Source: Carpediemonas membranifera (lineage: Eukaryota > Fornicata). Taken from it: 64,000 bases of DNA. Shown piece after piece: positions 43,171 to 53,067 of the stretch. Location: assembly GCA_019828565.1 (NCBI GenBank), contig JAHDYR010000038.1:310001-374000 (forward strand), in the 5' to 3' direction. The translations under genes were made by a program, and so were the position numbers. Every line of letters starts with the position of its first letter. Within the stretch, counting starts at the first letter, position 1. The notes below the pieces were generated by a model that had not been told where the DNA came from, ran no database searches, and saw only the letters and a program-made list of their open reading frames with translations.

Positions 43171-44414
43171 TTAGGCCAGCACCAGCAATGCGAGGAGCAC
43201 CGCAAGGAGGCCGACCTTGACCCAGGCAGCAGCGTCTGTGTTGGGGCGCTGGGCGGTGTAGAGCACCTCGCCAGACGTCACGTTGCCGGTAGTTGTCGTG
43301 GAGTAATCGTTGTTCATGTAGAGATCAGAGTAGACCCGCATCCGGGAGTGGAAGCAGTTGCCGCCCATCAGGCAGGGGTAGTCGGCCAGCGTGAAGGTGA
43401 TGCTCTCCTCGGTGCCGTCGATGGGGTGCAGATTAGCGTCGGCGAGGTGGGTAACAGAGTGCATCGCCATGTCGTCTGCGGTGGTGCCGTCGGCGTAAAC
43501 AGCGGAGACGGAAGAAACGCCGTTGAGCTCGTCGTCGATCAGCTGGACGTACAAGATTGAGGCACCATCGCTCGTCACGTTGTACCAGGCGTCGACGGCG
43601 AACGCCCAGGTCTGCTCGGCAGGGTCGTATTCGATGAAGCCGTAGTGGAAGCTGCCTGAGGCCACCTCCTTAGTGGCAGCAATGCGACCGCCGAAGCTGT
43701 TGGCCACGACTTCGTCGAAGTCGGTTGTGTTGAAGTTTGAGGCAAAGTCGGAGCAGTCAGTGTTGGCGCTGAGGATATAAGCCGTGCCGTCATTCTGCCC
43801 GGCGAGGATGACTGAGATGCCGTCCTTGTTGTAGGGAATGATGTTGTCGAACTCAGTATACTCGGTATACGGCAGGGTGAGTTGCTCTGCAGCTCGAGAC
43901 CGAGGTTGTACACGAGGAGCTCGCTCTGAGTGCAAACGAAGACACTGGTGCCGTCGCAGTACATGGGCATGTCATCCGTGCGGAAGGGAATGCTGGCCTC
44001 GGCGAGCTGGGTGCCGTCGTAGTTGACGGAGACGACCTTGTCGACCTTTGAGCGGAGGAAAAGGTGCGGCGTGGCCGAGCCCTTGTCGGAGCAGGGGTTG
44101 GATGTGCCAGTGAGGACATTGGTCACGTTGGTGACGGTGAAAGTATGGGGGTTGATCTCGACGACATCATCGTTGCCGATGTCGTGGAAGTTGGATTCGA
44201 AGTAGTTGAAGGCAACATCGTCGGTGGCAATGGTACGAGTGGTAGCCAGCACAGTAACCTCTTGGTGGTCGTCGCTCATAGTGATGTAGGTGAACTCTTC
44301 GTCGCGGACGACATCGACGTCGGGGACGCGAATGGCCATTTGAGCGGTGCGGTAACACATCGCAACTGTGACTATCTGCAGAAGAATGAGAAGGCAAATG
44401 CCGGTCTGCTTCAT
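43171..44414 (-). CDS. Surface protein with signal peptide and C-terminal hydrophobic anchor; one frame break
   Basis: Start ATG at 44414 gives MKQTGICLLILLQIVTVAMC, a signal peptide. Frame 1 runs through 'SELLVYNLGLELQSN' (about 43880), then breaks. The next frame continues with LTLPYTEYTEFDNIIPYNKDG to the stop at 43171. A missing base after 'LQSN' fits best; a 29-nt GT-AG stretch also restores frame but would remove good coding. The outer part is beta-rich, with Asn-x-Thr glycosylation sites and a few Cys. It ends DAAAWVKVGLLAVLLALLVLA, a GPI-anchor signal or single membrane helix. Likely displayed on the cell surface. Family unknown; beta-propeller suspected. Confidence 0.65.
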
Positions 44415-45007
44415 GTTTCTGGAACTGTTGGTGTCTGCCGAAAGTTTCGACACAAAGTGTCGAATTTCGAGATCGCCCGATCTGGAGATGCGCCCGATAT
44501 AGCCAGGGTCGGAAATTTCCCGTATGGCCCCTATCCGTCGCCATTATAGCACGGGATTCGTGCCTAGAGCGGAATTCGGGTCAAGGTCAGAGATAGATCT
44601 TGACGACACGCGTCGGAAGGCCGCGAGGCCACCATCATGCGATGTATGTGCGTCTTGGACCAAATGGACGATGCAACCAACAGTCTTCCCGACGGTCGTC
44701 TGACATCAGCTCGATCATCTTCGCGAAAGAACGATGGCATGCCAGCAGGCGAAACTCGGCAGATGAGCACAAAAATCACACAGGATGGCTACAATAGCTC
44801 TGTAATGGCAGTTCATGCGTTTCAAGCGACGCAGATGCCCTCGTTCCCGGGAACAGCCATGATTTGCTCGCCACGCCAATTCCATGCGCCTTCGATGCAT
44901 AATACCGCGTATTCATGACAGATACGCTACTATGATACAAATGTGCAGCAGTATTTCGCCCGAATCCATCTTCTCCAATCGTCATTCCCAAATCTTGCTT
45001 CAGAAAT
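44415..45007. other. Intergenic region
   Basis: No gene recognised between the surface-protein gene start and the RCC1-family fragment. Confidence 0.45.
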
Positions 45008-45173
45008 CCCCTCTGAAACCAACGGCGCAAGCCCTGCTCGACCGCGCCCGCTCGATCCTCGCAGACGGCCCCCCGCTCTCCATGAACGTCGAGCTCGCGG
45101 AGGGGCAGGAGCTCCCGGTCGCCCTGCACACCCTGCTCCAAGGCACGCTGTGGGCCGTGATGATGGCGAGTGG
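45008..45173 (+). repeat. 166-bp fragment of the RCC1-like family constant module
   Basis: Near-identical to about 48605-48768 (from 'CCCCTCTGAAACC' to 'GATGGCGAGTGG'). It covers roughly codons 83-137 of the module, with no start codon region and no propeller after it. The right border coincides with the place where intact family members start to diverge. Downstream (45240-45470) there is a frame with CKSVPCPNKTCG that I cannot place. Confidence 0.85.
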
Positions 45174-45659
45174 AGTCAACCGGATGGATTGCTGTGTATT
45201 AATGACGGACCACTGAGCGTGCGTGCAATTAGTCATGTTCATGGTCATCATCCCTCTGTCAACGCATCACAAGCACTCTTGCAAGTCGGTCCCCTGCCCC
45301 AACAAGACCTGCGGAGCCCAGGTGGAGTTCATGCACCGCACGACGTTCTTCTTCTCTCCAGACATGCGCACGGCTCAAGCTCTAGCGGCCGGAGTGGTGG
45401 ACCCCGCCCACGTGACAAGGACGTCTACACACCCGACCCGGTTATCTCCAGGGGCGTGTCCGTCAGCCCGTAGGGCTTCGTGGCCAACTGAAGCGTTTCC
45501 TTGAACGCAGCGACAATATCAAGCTGACAAAGGACTCGACGAATTTGATTATCTCTGTCACAAAGACGATTACAATATATGACCCATGACGGCCAAACGG
45601 TCCATATCTGCCCCTGATGTGTGGTAGAACCGGTTGTCATTTCATGCTCGTTTTGTTCC

Positions 45660-47650
45660 ATATTGTTCTCCGATAATAAGAATTCGCCTTTCTCGTTCTG
45701 CTCGTCTTCGTCTTCACCTTACTGCAGCACCTTCCCCCTGATCCTAGTCGACGCCATCGTCTGGGCACTCGGTGCTGCTGCCACATGCGCCGTGACCCCC
45801 TGGCTCGCCCTGTGCCTGCTCTCCCTCACACCGGTGGTCGCCCTACTCCCGATGGGCACGGTTAAGCTCACCACACTCGCCACGAGGAAGTACAGGGCGG
45901 AGGTCATGGCCCTGGAGAGCCCTGACCAGATGCCAGGGACCAGGCCTTTCCTGCTCTTCCCATACCACGCGTCGAGGTCGCGCTGAGTGAGTCAAAACTT
46001 GTCATTGCCAACTCCCAGAAGGACATCGCCGCAGTCAGCAGGCGCGTGCCGTTGACCATACTGGAGTTCTCTGGCGTTGTCGACGAGGCTGGCGTGCTGG
46101 ACATGACCCGACTCTCTGATGACGACTCGGCCGTCATCGCCCAGTCGCTGCAGACCATCGAGGCTGAGACGGCGGACGGCATGCGGCTGTTCCAGATCAC
46201 ACACTCTCGCTGGCCGCACAGCGCCTGGTCCTGACGTACATCATCTACACGGCCGCCGACCGCACTCAGTCCCTCCAGTCGGTCATGCACTCTACTGCCA
46301 GCACGTTTAAGCGGGTGATCAACCACGACTTGCAGTACGCCCGCTTCCTCTGCTAGAACTCCACGGACGCCCTGCACGGCGACGGGATTCCTGGCGAAGC
46401 AAGAGGCCAAGCGTGACTGGCACGCCTTGACGAAGGCCCGGCCAGTTTTCGCCGATTTATGGCGGCACATGTATGCCAGCAGAGGCCAGTCTTCGGCATC
46501 AAGTCTTGTGTACTACTTGAAGACTGTCAACCTCATTTCTGCCCAACGGTCCCAGATCGACGCCCTGTACACGCGGGCCCTGAACCACCCGACCCCCCGC
46601 ATCGTCCGGTCCTACGCCCAGTACCTCTCCATCATTGACCCGTCCCCCGCTGTCGCCGCGTACTGCGAGGAGCTGTACGGCGTCGCTGACGAGCTCGAGG
46701 TCGCCCCGGGAGAGGGGGAGAAGGGCAGGATCAGGGTCGAGCTCGTGGACACAAGCAGCGAGGCGTCGTCCGGGGATAACGTCCGTCAGCACGCGTCTGG
46801 AGTCATCGCCTTCCTACTCATCACCTCATTTTTCCTCGTCAGTGTCCTATGCGTGGTTGCGTTCACGTACACGCACGCCAACATTCTGTGTAAGATGATT
46901 GGGCTCATGAACTCAACCATTGGGACCCAGCTCATCACCGCAGCATTCGCGGCGCTGAGAGGAGATCCAACGCACATTGTCTCACAGCACGGTTGCCGGG
47001 GCACCGTGGAAGCCCTCGCTGAACGATATATCGGCCCAGTACCACCGACACAGCCTCGACACCTTCCCTGTCGCCTTGTACGCTCTCGGTGGGGCCGACT
47101 ACGCCCAGGCCTACACGCTCGATCTTGTCACGAAGCTCGCGTCCATGGATGGCCGGGCTGCTCGCTCATGACCGGTCTCACCGCCGTGGTCGAGGCTACC
47201 GTGGCTAACGCCCAGGGTCGAGTGGATTCGCGGTGGTGGGGGGCTCTATGTCGGTGGGTCAACAGCCGACTCGGCAGCGGCGACTCCTGGACCAAGGGCA
47301 TATCTGAGGGCGAGATTGCCGAGCTGCTCCACAGCATCGAGTCTCAGGTTATTCGAGACCTACCGCACATGGCAGCTGTCGTCAACCTGGACGTTACCAG
47401 CGGCTTCAGCAAGTCCAGTGATCTTCTCAAAGATCGACTCCCAGCTTTCCGCTGCCAGGGCGAACGTCGGCATCTTCCTGGGCGGCTTCATCGTCATCCT
47501 TGTGGTCTACAACTACACCCACCTCAACCGCCCCGTCGGCATGCACAGCCGCACACGGCCAGCTCGCCGAAAAGTTCCGGTCGGTGTCACGATCCGGGAT
47601 CCCAGTTGAGATCTTGGACAAGCTCGTTGAGGCGTTCCCAGATGAGTGAG
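45660..47650 (+). pseudogene. Decayed TmcB-like membrane protein gene
   Basis: Coding-like pieces in several frames, in the order of a TmcB-like protein. They are: hydrophobic helices with 'LILVDAIVWALGAAATCAVTPWLALCLLSLTPVVALLP' (45738-45860); 'VIANSQKDIAAVSRRVPLTILEFSGVVDEAG' (about 46003-46095); a TPR-like block 'LVYYLKTVNLISAQRSQIDALYTRALNHPTPRIVRSYAQYL' (46505-46630); a helix 'VIAFLLITSFFLVSVLCVVAFTYT' (46800-46875); later 'VGIFLGGFIVILVVYNYTHLN' and a final 'AEKFRSVSRSGIPVEILDKLVEAFPDE' ending with a stop near 47650. At least four frame changes and an in-frame stop (about 46355) interrupt it. The parts resemble the 2021-aa gene at 28936 in layout, not in close sequence. Confidence 0.7.
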
Positions 47651-48357
47651 GCGCGCCATAATCTCTCGTTTTAAACAACTGCATTTTAAGAACGATACTG
47701 ATGAATTTGGCTTCGAACCTGGCCAGCTGGGGTGTCCCATTAGGTCTGCCGGTATCTGTCGCGCTCATATGTCGCTAAGATGGCTGCAAGCGGTCGTCAA
47801 CTCTGATCAAGAAAGGATCAAAGCAATATCGAGACCGTCATTCGGACCGTCCGCAACGACTTACTGGGAATCGAGCACATCTTGCTAGTTTATGTCTCTG
47901 CACGATCATGCCTCTGCTGGTTTCATCCATTCTCGTTAATGGACAGCTCCAGAAATCTGGGGATCCACGGGTATCTCAATGTTCTCCGATAGAATGTCCT
48001 CATATCCAATGCCGGTGCCAAGTTCAGGTGATGTTGGTATTTGTCCCATTCTTCTTTGCTTGTTCAAGCTTGCTCGGTTCTGAAGTACGAGACGCAATCT
48101 CCAGCCCAAGATTCGATCTGGATCTAAATTGAGCTGCAATTGAGAATCGATGTCATGCCCACCGGCGTTCCCTTGCTTCCCGAGCGGCATCGCCAGAACC
48201 CGAGTGCTCTGTGGATCGGCGCTTCGGCCGGGACTGGGGCAGTCGACGCCCGTCAGCGCGCTGGGATGGCGCAGCCTAGCTGGTGGCAGCACTCTCGGCG
48301 CGCGTCGGTGGTCGACGACTCGGCGACTGTGGCCACAAGAGGACAGCGCCAGCTTGG
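47651..48357. other. 5' region of an RCC1-like gene, partly shared with other family copies
   Basis: From about 48034 to the ATG it is nearly identical to the matching part of the inverted arms. From about 47700 to 47900 only scattered identity to the arm spacer (39170-39300) is visible, suggesting older homology. Confidence 0.5.
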
Positions 48358-49995
48358 ATGGGCGAAGCAGCGCCACAACACGATTCCGCGGCATTGGGCG
48401 TTGAGCATGCGCTGATATCCGCATTCCGCGTTTCGACTGTTGCAACCGCCTACATCCCCGGGGACATCCCCTCTCTGCTCCGCCACGCCTACTCCAGGCA
48501 CTTCAACAAGGTCATGCCGGTAGAGCGCGATGCAGAGACAACCAGTGCATCAGCGAGCAGCGCAGAACTCGAATCCCTGCAAACCATGCTCTCGAGAATT
48601 CCCCCTCTGAAACCAACGGCGCAAGCCCTGCTCGACCGCGCCCGCTCGATCCTCGCAGACGGCCCCCCGCTCTCCATGAACGTCGAGCTCGCGGAGGGGC
48701 AGGAGCTCCCGGTCGCCCTGCACACCCTGCTCCAAGGCACGCTGTGGGCCGTGATGATGGCGAGTGGTGCTGACCCAGACCTTCATAACGCGGAAAGAAA
48801 GAGCTTCAACAAGGGAGCGAGATGCCTCTGGTTCCTCTGCCACAAGACCCTATTCTCATGGCAGGCAGCAATGAACGACGCGCAGATAGTCACCTCGCCG
48901 AACTCCTACCACTGGCTATACGCCGGCCATTTACTGGCACGGCTGTGCTATGACGACGACTCGATCGTAACTGAGGAGTCATACGGCGAGTTCACTTTCC
49001 CCCCCGAGTACGCTTCGGCATATGCGCTGGTTCGAGTTCCGCCAGTTGTACACTTTTACTCATTCCATGATATGCACTTTATAGTCACCGCCAATGGTAT
49101 TTACGTCGACGGTGTGAGTTACATCATATCGAACATGCGCATGGACGAAACAGCGTTGAAATACCCTACCAGACTCTCATTCCAGCACTGCCCCGCCGTG
49201 TGCGAGCACGAGGCCAGCCTGCCACTCTGGCACAAGGACGGCCTGGTCACAAACATCAGCATTGGCGTCCAAACCATCCTGATCCAGTCACCGGTCGGGC
49301 TCATTGCCACGGGCCTGGGTTCCAGTGTCCTGACTGGCGTTCGCCGAGCCGGCCCGGGTGGGCTCATTCCCTTCCACCCAGTGGACCTTCCCGACGGCTT
49401 TGTTCCTTGTGAGATCATCAACGTGTGGCATGTTGTGGTTCTGACCTCGGCCTCCGGAGTCCAGCTTATTGGCGGACTGAACAACTCTGGACAGCTTGGG
49501 TTGGGTCATCTCGACCCTGTTGTGGGCTTCACAGAGTCTTCCTTCAGAGTCGACCGGGTTCTCTGCTCCACGGACGCCTGCGCCTTTTATCTGAGCGCGG
49601 GCCGGGTGCTGCTCGCCGGGGAAGTCCCGTGGTACCTTGCTGAGTCTGCCTTGACCCGTGGCAAGCAGGAGGGCGACCTGTGCACACGACCAGTGGCCCT
49701 AGACTTTCCCCAGACTCCAAAGGGCGTTCTTGTTGACTCGAGTCGCATCGTTTGGGTCAAAAACTGCTCGACTGTGGTTGAAGACTGCGAGTCTGGCCTG
49801 TATCACTGCTACGAGATCCCGTTTGATGTACACCGCGTCAACTCCGGGAGAAGCTTCAATGTGATGGATGCGGCCGGTACATGGTTCTCAGTGAACGGTG
49901 TCACTGACGGGCTAGCGGATGTCGCCAATGCCAACAGTCCCGATGTCGACACAGTTCGGGAGATGACCTGGTTTGGATACGCTGAGGGCCGGTGA
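48358..49995 (+). CDS. RCC1-like beta-propeller protein with constant N-terminal module (intact)
   Basis: 545 residues from ATG 48358. An in-frame GTG lies upstream, but an upstream stop and 5' indels between copies favour the ATG. Residues 1-141 are the family module (GVEHALISAFRVSTVATAYIP..., ending ...VMMASGADPDL), almost identical in all copies. Then a unique sequence with 'RCLWFLCHKTLFSWQAAM' and a propeller: 'QLIGGLNNSGQLGLGHLDPVVGFTESSFRVDR' is an RCC1 blade (xNxxGQLGLG), flanked by weaker blades at about 250-420 and ending 'VLLAGEVPWYL'. No membrane helix. RCC1 repeats usually form seven-bladed propellers binding small GTPases, chromatin or membranes. The role of the N-terminal module is unknown. 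Confidence 0.8.
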   Translation: MGEAAPQHDSAALGVEHALISAFRVSTVATAYIPGDIPSLLRHAYSRHFNKVMPVERDAETTSASASSAELESLQTMLSRIPPLKPTAQALLDRARSILADGPPLSMNVELAEGQELPVALHTLLQGTLWAVMMASGADPDLHNAERKSFNKGARCLWFLCHKTLFSWQAAMNDAQIVTSPNSYHWLYAGHLLARLCYDDDSIVTEESYGEFTFPPEYASAYALVRVPPVVHFYSFHDMHFIVTANGIYVDGVSYIISNMRMDETALKYPTRLSFQHCPAVCEHEASLPLWHKDGLVTNISIGVQTILIQSPVGLIATGLGSSVLTGVRRAGPGGLIPFHPVDLPDGFVPCEIINVWHVVVLTSASGVQLIGGLNNSGQLGLGHLDPVVGFTESSFRVDRVLCSTDACAFYLSAGRVLLAGEVPWYLAESALTRGKQEGDLCTRPVALDFPQTPKGVLVDSSRIVWVKNCSTVVEDCESGLYHCYEIPFDVHRVNSGRSFNVMDAAGTWFSVNGVTDGLADVANANSPDVDTVREMTWFGYAEGR

Positions 49996-50505
49996 GCAGG
50001 TTCATGCAGCTGCTCAAAAGGAATTCGCGAGTAAAGAAGGAGTTTTGAAAGGAAACCATACCCTCGCTGTGGTTCTCTAGACAAATGACGCTCCATGGCT
50101 GGCTGCTTGCCGGATCGGCAGCGGTGCCATGTACAGAAATTAAGGGATTAAATTCCATAAATGGTCTCGGGCAAAAAGTCAAACAAAGTTGTATCAAGAA
50201 ACCACTCAAATCAATCAAGAATTTGATACTGGTAGATGCTGGAAATCACGGGTATTAATCTCACGCATGGACTCAAACCACAGGTGTTGCTCACAGGGCA
50301 CGGTCTCACCCGCCGCCAATCGAACAGTTTCGCCGTCTTCCAATCGCTTTGGTCAAAATCACACAATTCAATTCCGGAAAAAACGAATAGTCGCGGAACA
50401 ATCTACGAGAACCCATGTGGTTGGGTTGAGCGAATCACTTTGTGGAGATATTCTGGGCCGATCTCGCTATCTCTTGTGATTCGACGGTGATCCAGCAATT
50501 TGACA
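49996..50505. other. Intergenic region, 0.5 kb
   Basis: No gene recognised. Contains the 5' flank of the flavodoxin-ferredoxin gene. Confidence 0.5.
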
Positions 50506-51399
50506 ATGAGAGCTCTTATTCTCTACGCTACGTTCACCGGCACCTGCAAGTATTATGCTGAGTGCTTTAAGACTACATTAGAAGCTGCGGATTACGTCGT
50601 CGACATTTTCAACGCAACTTCTCCCGCAAACCGCGAAGATATCCTCAAGAACCTCCTTCCCGCTAGTGAATACGACGTTATCGGCTTTGGCTCTGCCATT
50701 GCGATGAATGTTTTCATCACTCCCTTCAAGGATTTCATCGTTGAGCATTTCGACGAATACATCGACGGGAAGTTCGTCTTCACTTTCGCCACCGCCACGG
50801 CAACGCAGAGCGGCGTCGGTATCGTCGGCAAGCACCTTGTGAAGAAGGGTGGGAAGTTTGTAGGCCACTTCTTCTGGGAGTCGACTGCCAATTACCCTCC
50901 TCTCGGAGCCAAGAAGACCGTCGTACTCACCAAGACCGACCTCGAAGTCCCGCGCTCACACGCATCAGATCTCGTCAATAGACTCAACAGCGGCGAGACT
51001 GTCAAGCCGCCGGCAATCGGCATCGGCCAGAAGATCTCCGGTGGTCTCGGGTACAACGACAAGATCGGCGGAAAGTTTGGCTTCAGCAAGGTCAAGATCG
51101 ACCCGGAACGGTGCATTGGCTGCAACAAGTGCGTCAAGGTCTGCCCAACCGGTGCCATGAGCCTGGACAGCAACAAGATCGCGATCCGTGACCGCAAGCT
51201 CTGCCAAGGCTGCTATGCCTGCTACCACGTCTGTCCCAAGGCGGCCATCAAGATGCGTGCGGCTAACCCTGACGTGGCGCCCCAGTTCCAGTTCAACGAG
51301 ACATATGTCAAGATGATCGAGGAGGCTGACTTGCCCAAGCGCCACCGCGTGACCAAGGCGGAGTGGGACGAGCTCAAGGCCAAGGTCGGCAGAGCTTAG
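50506..51399 (+). CDS. Flavodoxin-like - 2[4Fe-4S] ferredoxin fusion (EFR1-type)
   Basis: 297 residues from ATG 50506 (MRALILYATFTGTCKYYAEC; the FMN phosphate loop is TFTGTCK). Residues 1-170 are a flavodoxin-like fold with 'YDVIGFGSAIAM' and 'GKFVFTFATATATQSG'. About 203-214 (CIGCNKCVKVCP) and 233-244 (CQGCYACYHVCP) are two complete [4Fe-4S] motifs. Such fusions are common in anaerobic bacteria and archaea and occur in anaerobic protists; they shuttle electrons between low-potential donors and flavoenzymes. No obvious organelle presequence. It could supply electrons to the Hcp enzymes in this window (inference). A bacterial origin is plausible. Confidence 0.85.
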   Translation: MRALILYATFTGTCKYYAECFKTTLEAADYVVDIFNATSPANREDILKNLLPASEYDVIGFGSAIAMNVFITPFKDFIVEHFDEYIDGKFVFTFATATATQSGVGIVGKHLVKKGGKFVGHFFWESTANYPPLGAKKTVVLTKTDLEVPRSHASDLVNRLNSGETVKPPAIGIGQKISGGLGYNDKIGGKFGFSKVKIDPERCIGCNKCVKVCPTGAMSLDSNKIAIRDRKLCQGCYACYHVCPKAAIKMRAANPDVAPQFQFNETYVKMIEEADLPKRHRVTKAEWDELKAKVGRA

Positions 51400-51593
51400 T
51401 TTGTTTAAATGTTTGGATTGCGTGTTTGAATGACGGGTGTGTTCTTGTGTGTTTTCCGTCATGCATTTGGTCACTGCTCAGCCTGCCCAGACTGAAAGAG
51501 TCGGCCTTCTGCCTGGTCCTGCTCATAAATGTGCCAGTCTGGTCCAGACTAAACTGCGCTGTATCCATTTACCGTACTCAAGCATACGAAGCC

Positions 51594-52772
51594 TCACTTG
51601 TCTGTCGCTGCCGACACCGCTGCCGCGCTCAACCCCCGGCACAGCTGCTCGTGGACCTCGTCCAGCGTCCCCTCGGGCACGGTACTCCTCCAGTGGCTCT
51701 CGGCCGTCTTCAGCAAGACCATGATGTCCATGATGAGCGGAACGGGAAGCAGAGGGTACATCTCCGCAAGCTGCGGCCCAAAGCTGGTCAGAATGCTGGC
51801 AAACGTCTCTTGGATGGGCGGCCCGCATGAGATGAGCTGGGAAAGCGCCAAGGCCACCCGGGCTTGGTCCGAGTCCTCTAGGGCTAGGGCCAGACGCCGC
51901 GTGCTCACCAGCAGACGAACCCATGGGCACAGGTCGGAGTCTGCCTGCAGAGCGCAGAGAGTGGAGTCGAGTCGGGAGTCATGACTCAAAATCGACTCAA
52001 AGGCATCGGACATAATCGAGTTGGCAGTGAGCGTACTGTTAACGTCGCCCCTGAGGGCCCACCACACGGCCCGGCCGACATGCCCGGCGGCCCTGTTCTT
52101 CTCAGCCATGGCATCGGCGACCATGGCCGTGAGCGAGGGCAGTTGGTCCGCTGCAGACTCAGCCAGGGCGTATGCGGTGCGACATTGCGCGTCTGAGGAC
52201 AGGGTTGACACTGTGTGTAGGATATGCCGCTCGAGGTCGACGAGGGAGGGGGCGCGGAGGTAGTAAAGCGCCGCCAGGTACCATTTGCCCTCGTTCGACA
52301 GCTGGTGCGCGTATTCTGTCATCAGCCGCTGCCGTGGTACATCCTGCCCGGCCTGGAAGAGCCTGTCGGCCAGATGGGCTTGGACGGCGAGTGAGTGGCG
52401 GGTGCAGGTGTTCCCGATCGCTGTGAGCGCGGCGGTGATGTCTCCGGAGAGTGCAAAGCCTAGGATGTTGTGCTGGGCTTTGGAGGAGCAGGCATCAGAC
52501 GGGACCTTGAGGTTCAAAAGATCTAGAACGTCGGACTTCGTCAGATCGGGGTCATCCTCCAGAGCCTGGTATATGTGACCTGCCCAGACACTGTTGATCG
52601 TCTCTGATGGGTGAAGCTTTTTGAAAAGCGCGTCAAACCATCCTAGGAGTGTATAAGCGAAAGAAGTCTCATCTGCGCTAACATACAGCGATTCCAAGAG
52701 GGCCCAGCCCAATGCTACGTCTGTGTTCTTGAATGCCTCCTGAAGGCTAGCGAATGCTTGCTCCATAGCCAT
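51594..52772 (-). CDS. Nup85/Nup75-like nucleoporin (tentative)
   Basis: 392 residues from ATG 52772, almost entirely alpha-helical. The stretch 'DAMAEKNRAAGHVGRAVWWALRGDVNSTLTANSIMSDAFESI' parallels the C-terminal Nup85 pattern of helix pairs with 'RLGSALSWSIRAKDAAFAT', and 'LLPVPLIMDIMVLLKTAESHWR' sits where Nup85 has its last helices. Earlier parts are helical repeats ('GKWYLAALYYLRAPSLVDLERHILHTV') as in a stacked solenoid. Nup85 is part of the Y-complex scaffold of the nuclear pore. The protein is shorter than animal Nup85 (about 650), so the N-terminal part is reduced. Another helical-solenoid protein cannot be excluded. Confidence 0.55.
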   Translation of the reverse strand: MAMEQAFASLQEAFKNTDVALGWALLESLYVSADETSFAYTLLGWFDALFKKLHPSETINSVWAGHIYQALEDDPDLTKSDVLDLLNLKVPSDACSSKAQHNILGFALSGDITAALTAIGNTCTRHSLAVQAHLADRLFQAGQDVPRQRLMTEYAHQLSNEGKWYLAALYYLRAPSLVDLERHILHTVSTLSSDAQCRTAYALAESAADQLPSLTAMVADAMAEKNRAAGHVGRAVWWALRGDVNSTLTANSIMSDAFESILSHDSRLDSTLCALQADSDLCPWVRLLVSTRRLALALEDSDQARVALALSQLISCGPPIQETFASILTSFGPQLAEMYPLLPVPLIMDIMVLLKTAESHWRSTVPEGTLDEVHEQLCRGLSAAAVSAATDK

Positions 52773-53067
52773 GATCAATGGAAAAGCGGTACGCTGCCAA
52801 GCCTGTTATATGACGGCACATAAATGCCTTATACCGGAACAGCGTGACCTTAAAGCCCAACACAACATAGCCAGGCCAAGCGATGGCGATTTGTAAGTCT
52901 AGTCTTTGCGTGGCATATCATTCGCACAATGTTTTCCAATCTCTGCGCCCTGATCAAGATTTTCAAGGAAAAGAGTCAGGAATGACCCGCTATCAGTGCT
53001 AGACTACTCCGCGGTGCTCTATAGTCGAGAATTCGGCCATTGCATAACCTGCACCTCAAAACTGAAA

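Noticed and set aside
48140-48415. Alternative reading frames in the conserved 5' flank of the RCC1-like family
   Set aside because: They are shared only because the DNA is duplicated; a 5-bp insertion in the 39.6-kb copy breaks them, and they end shortly after the family ATG.
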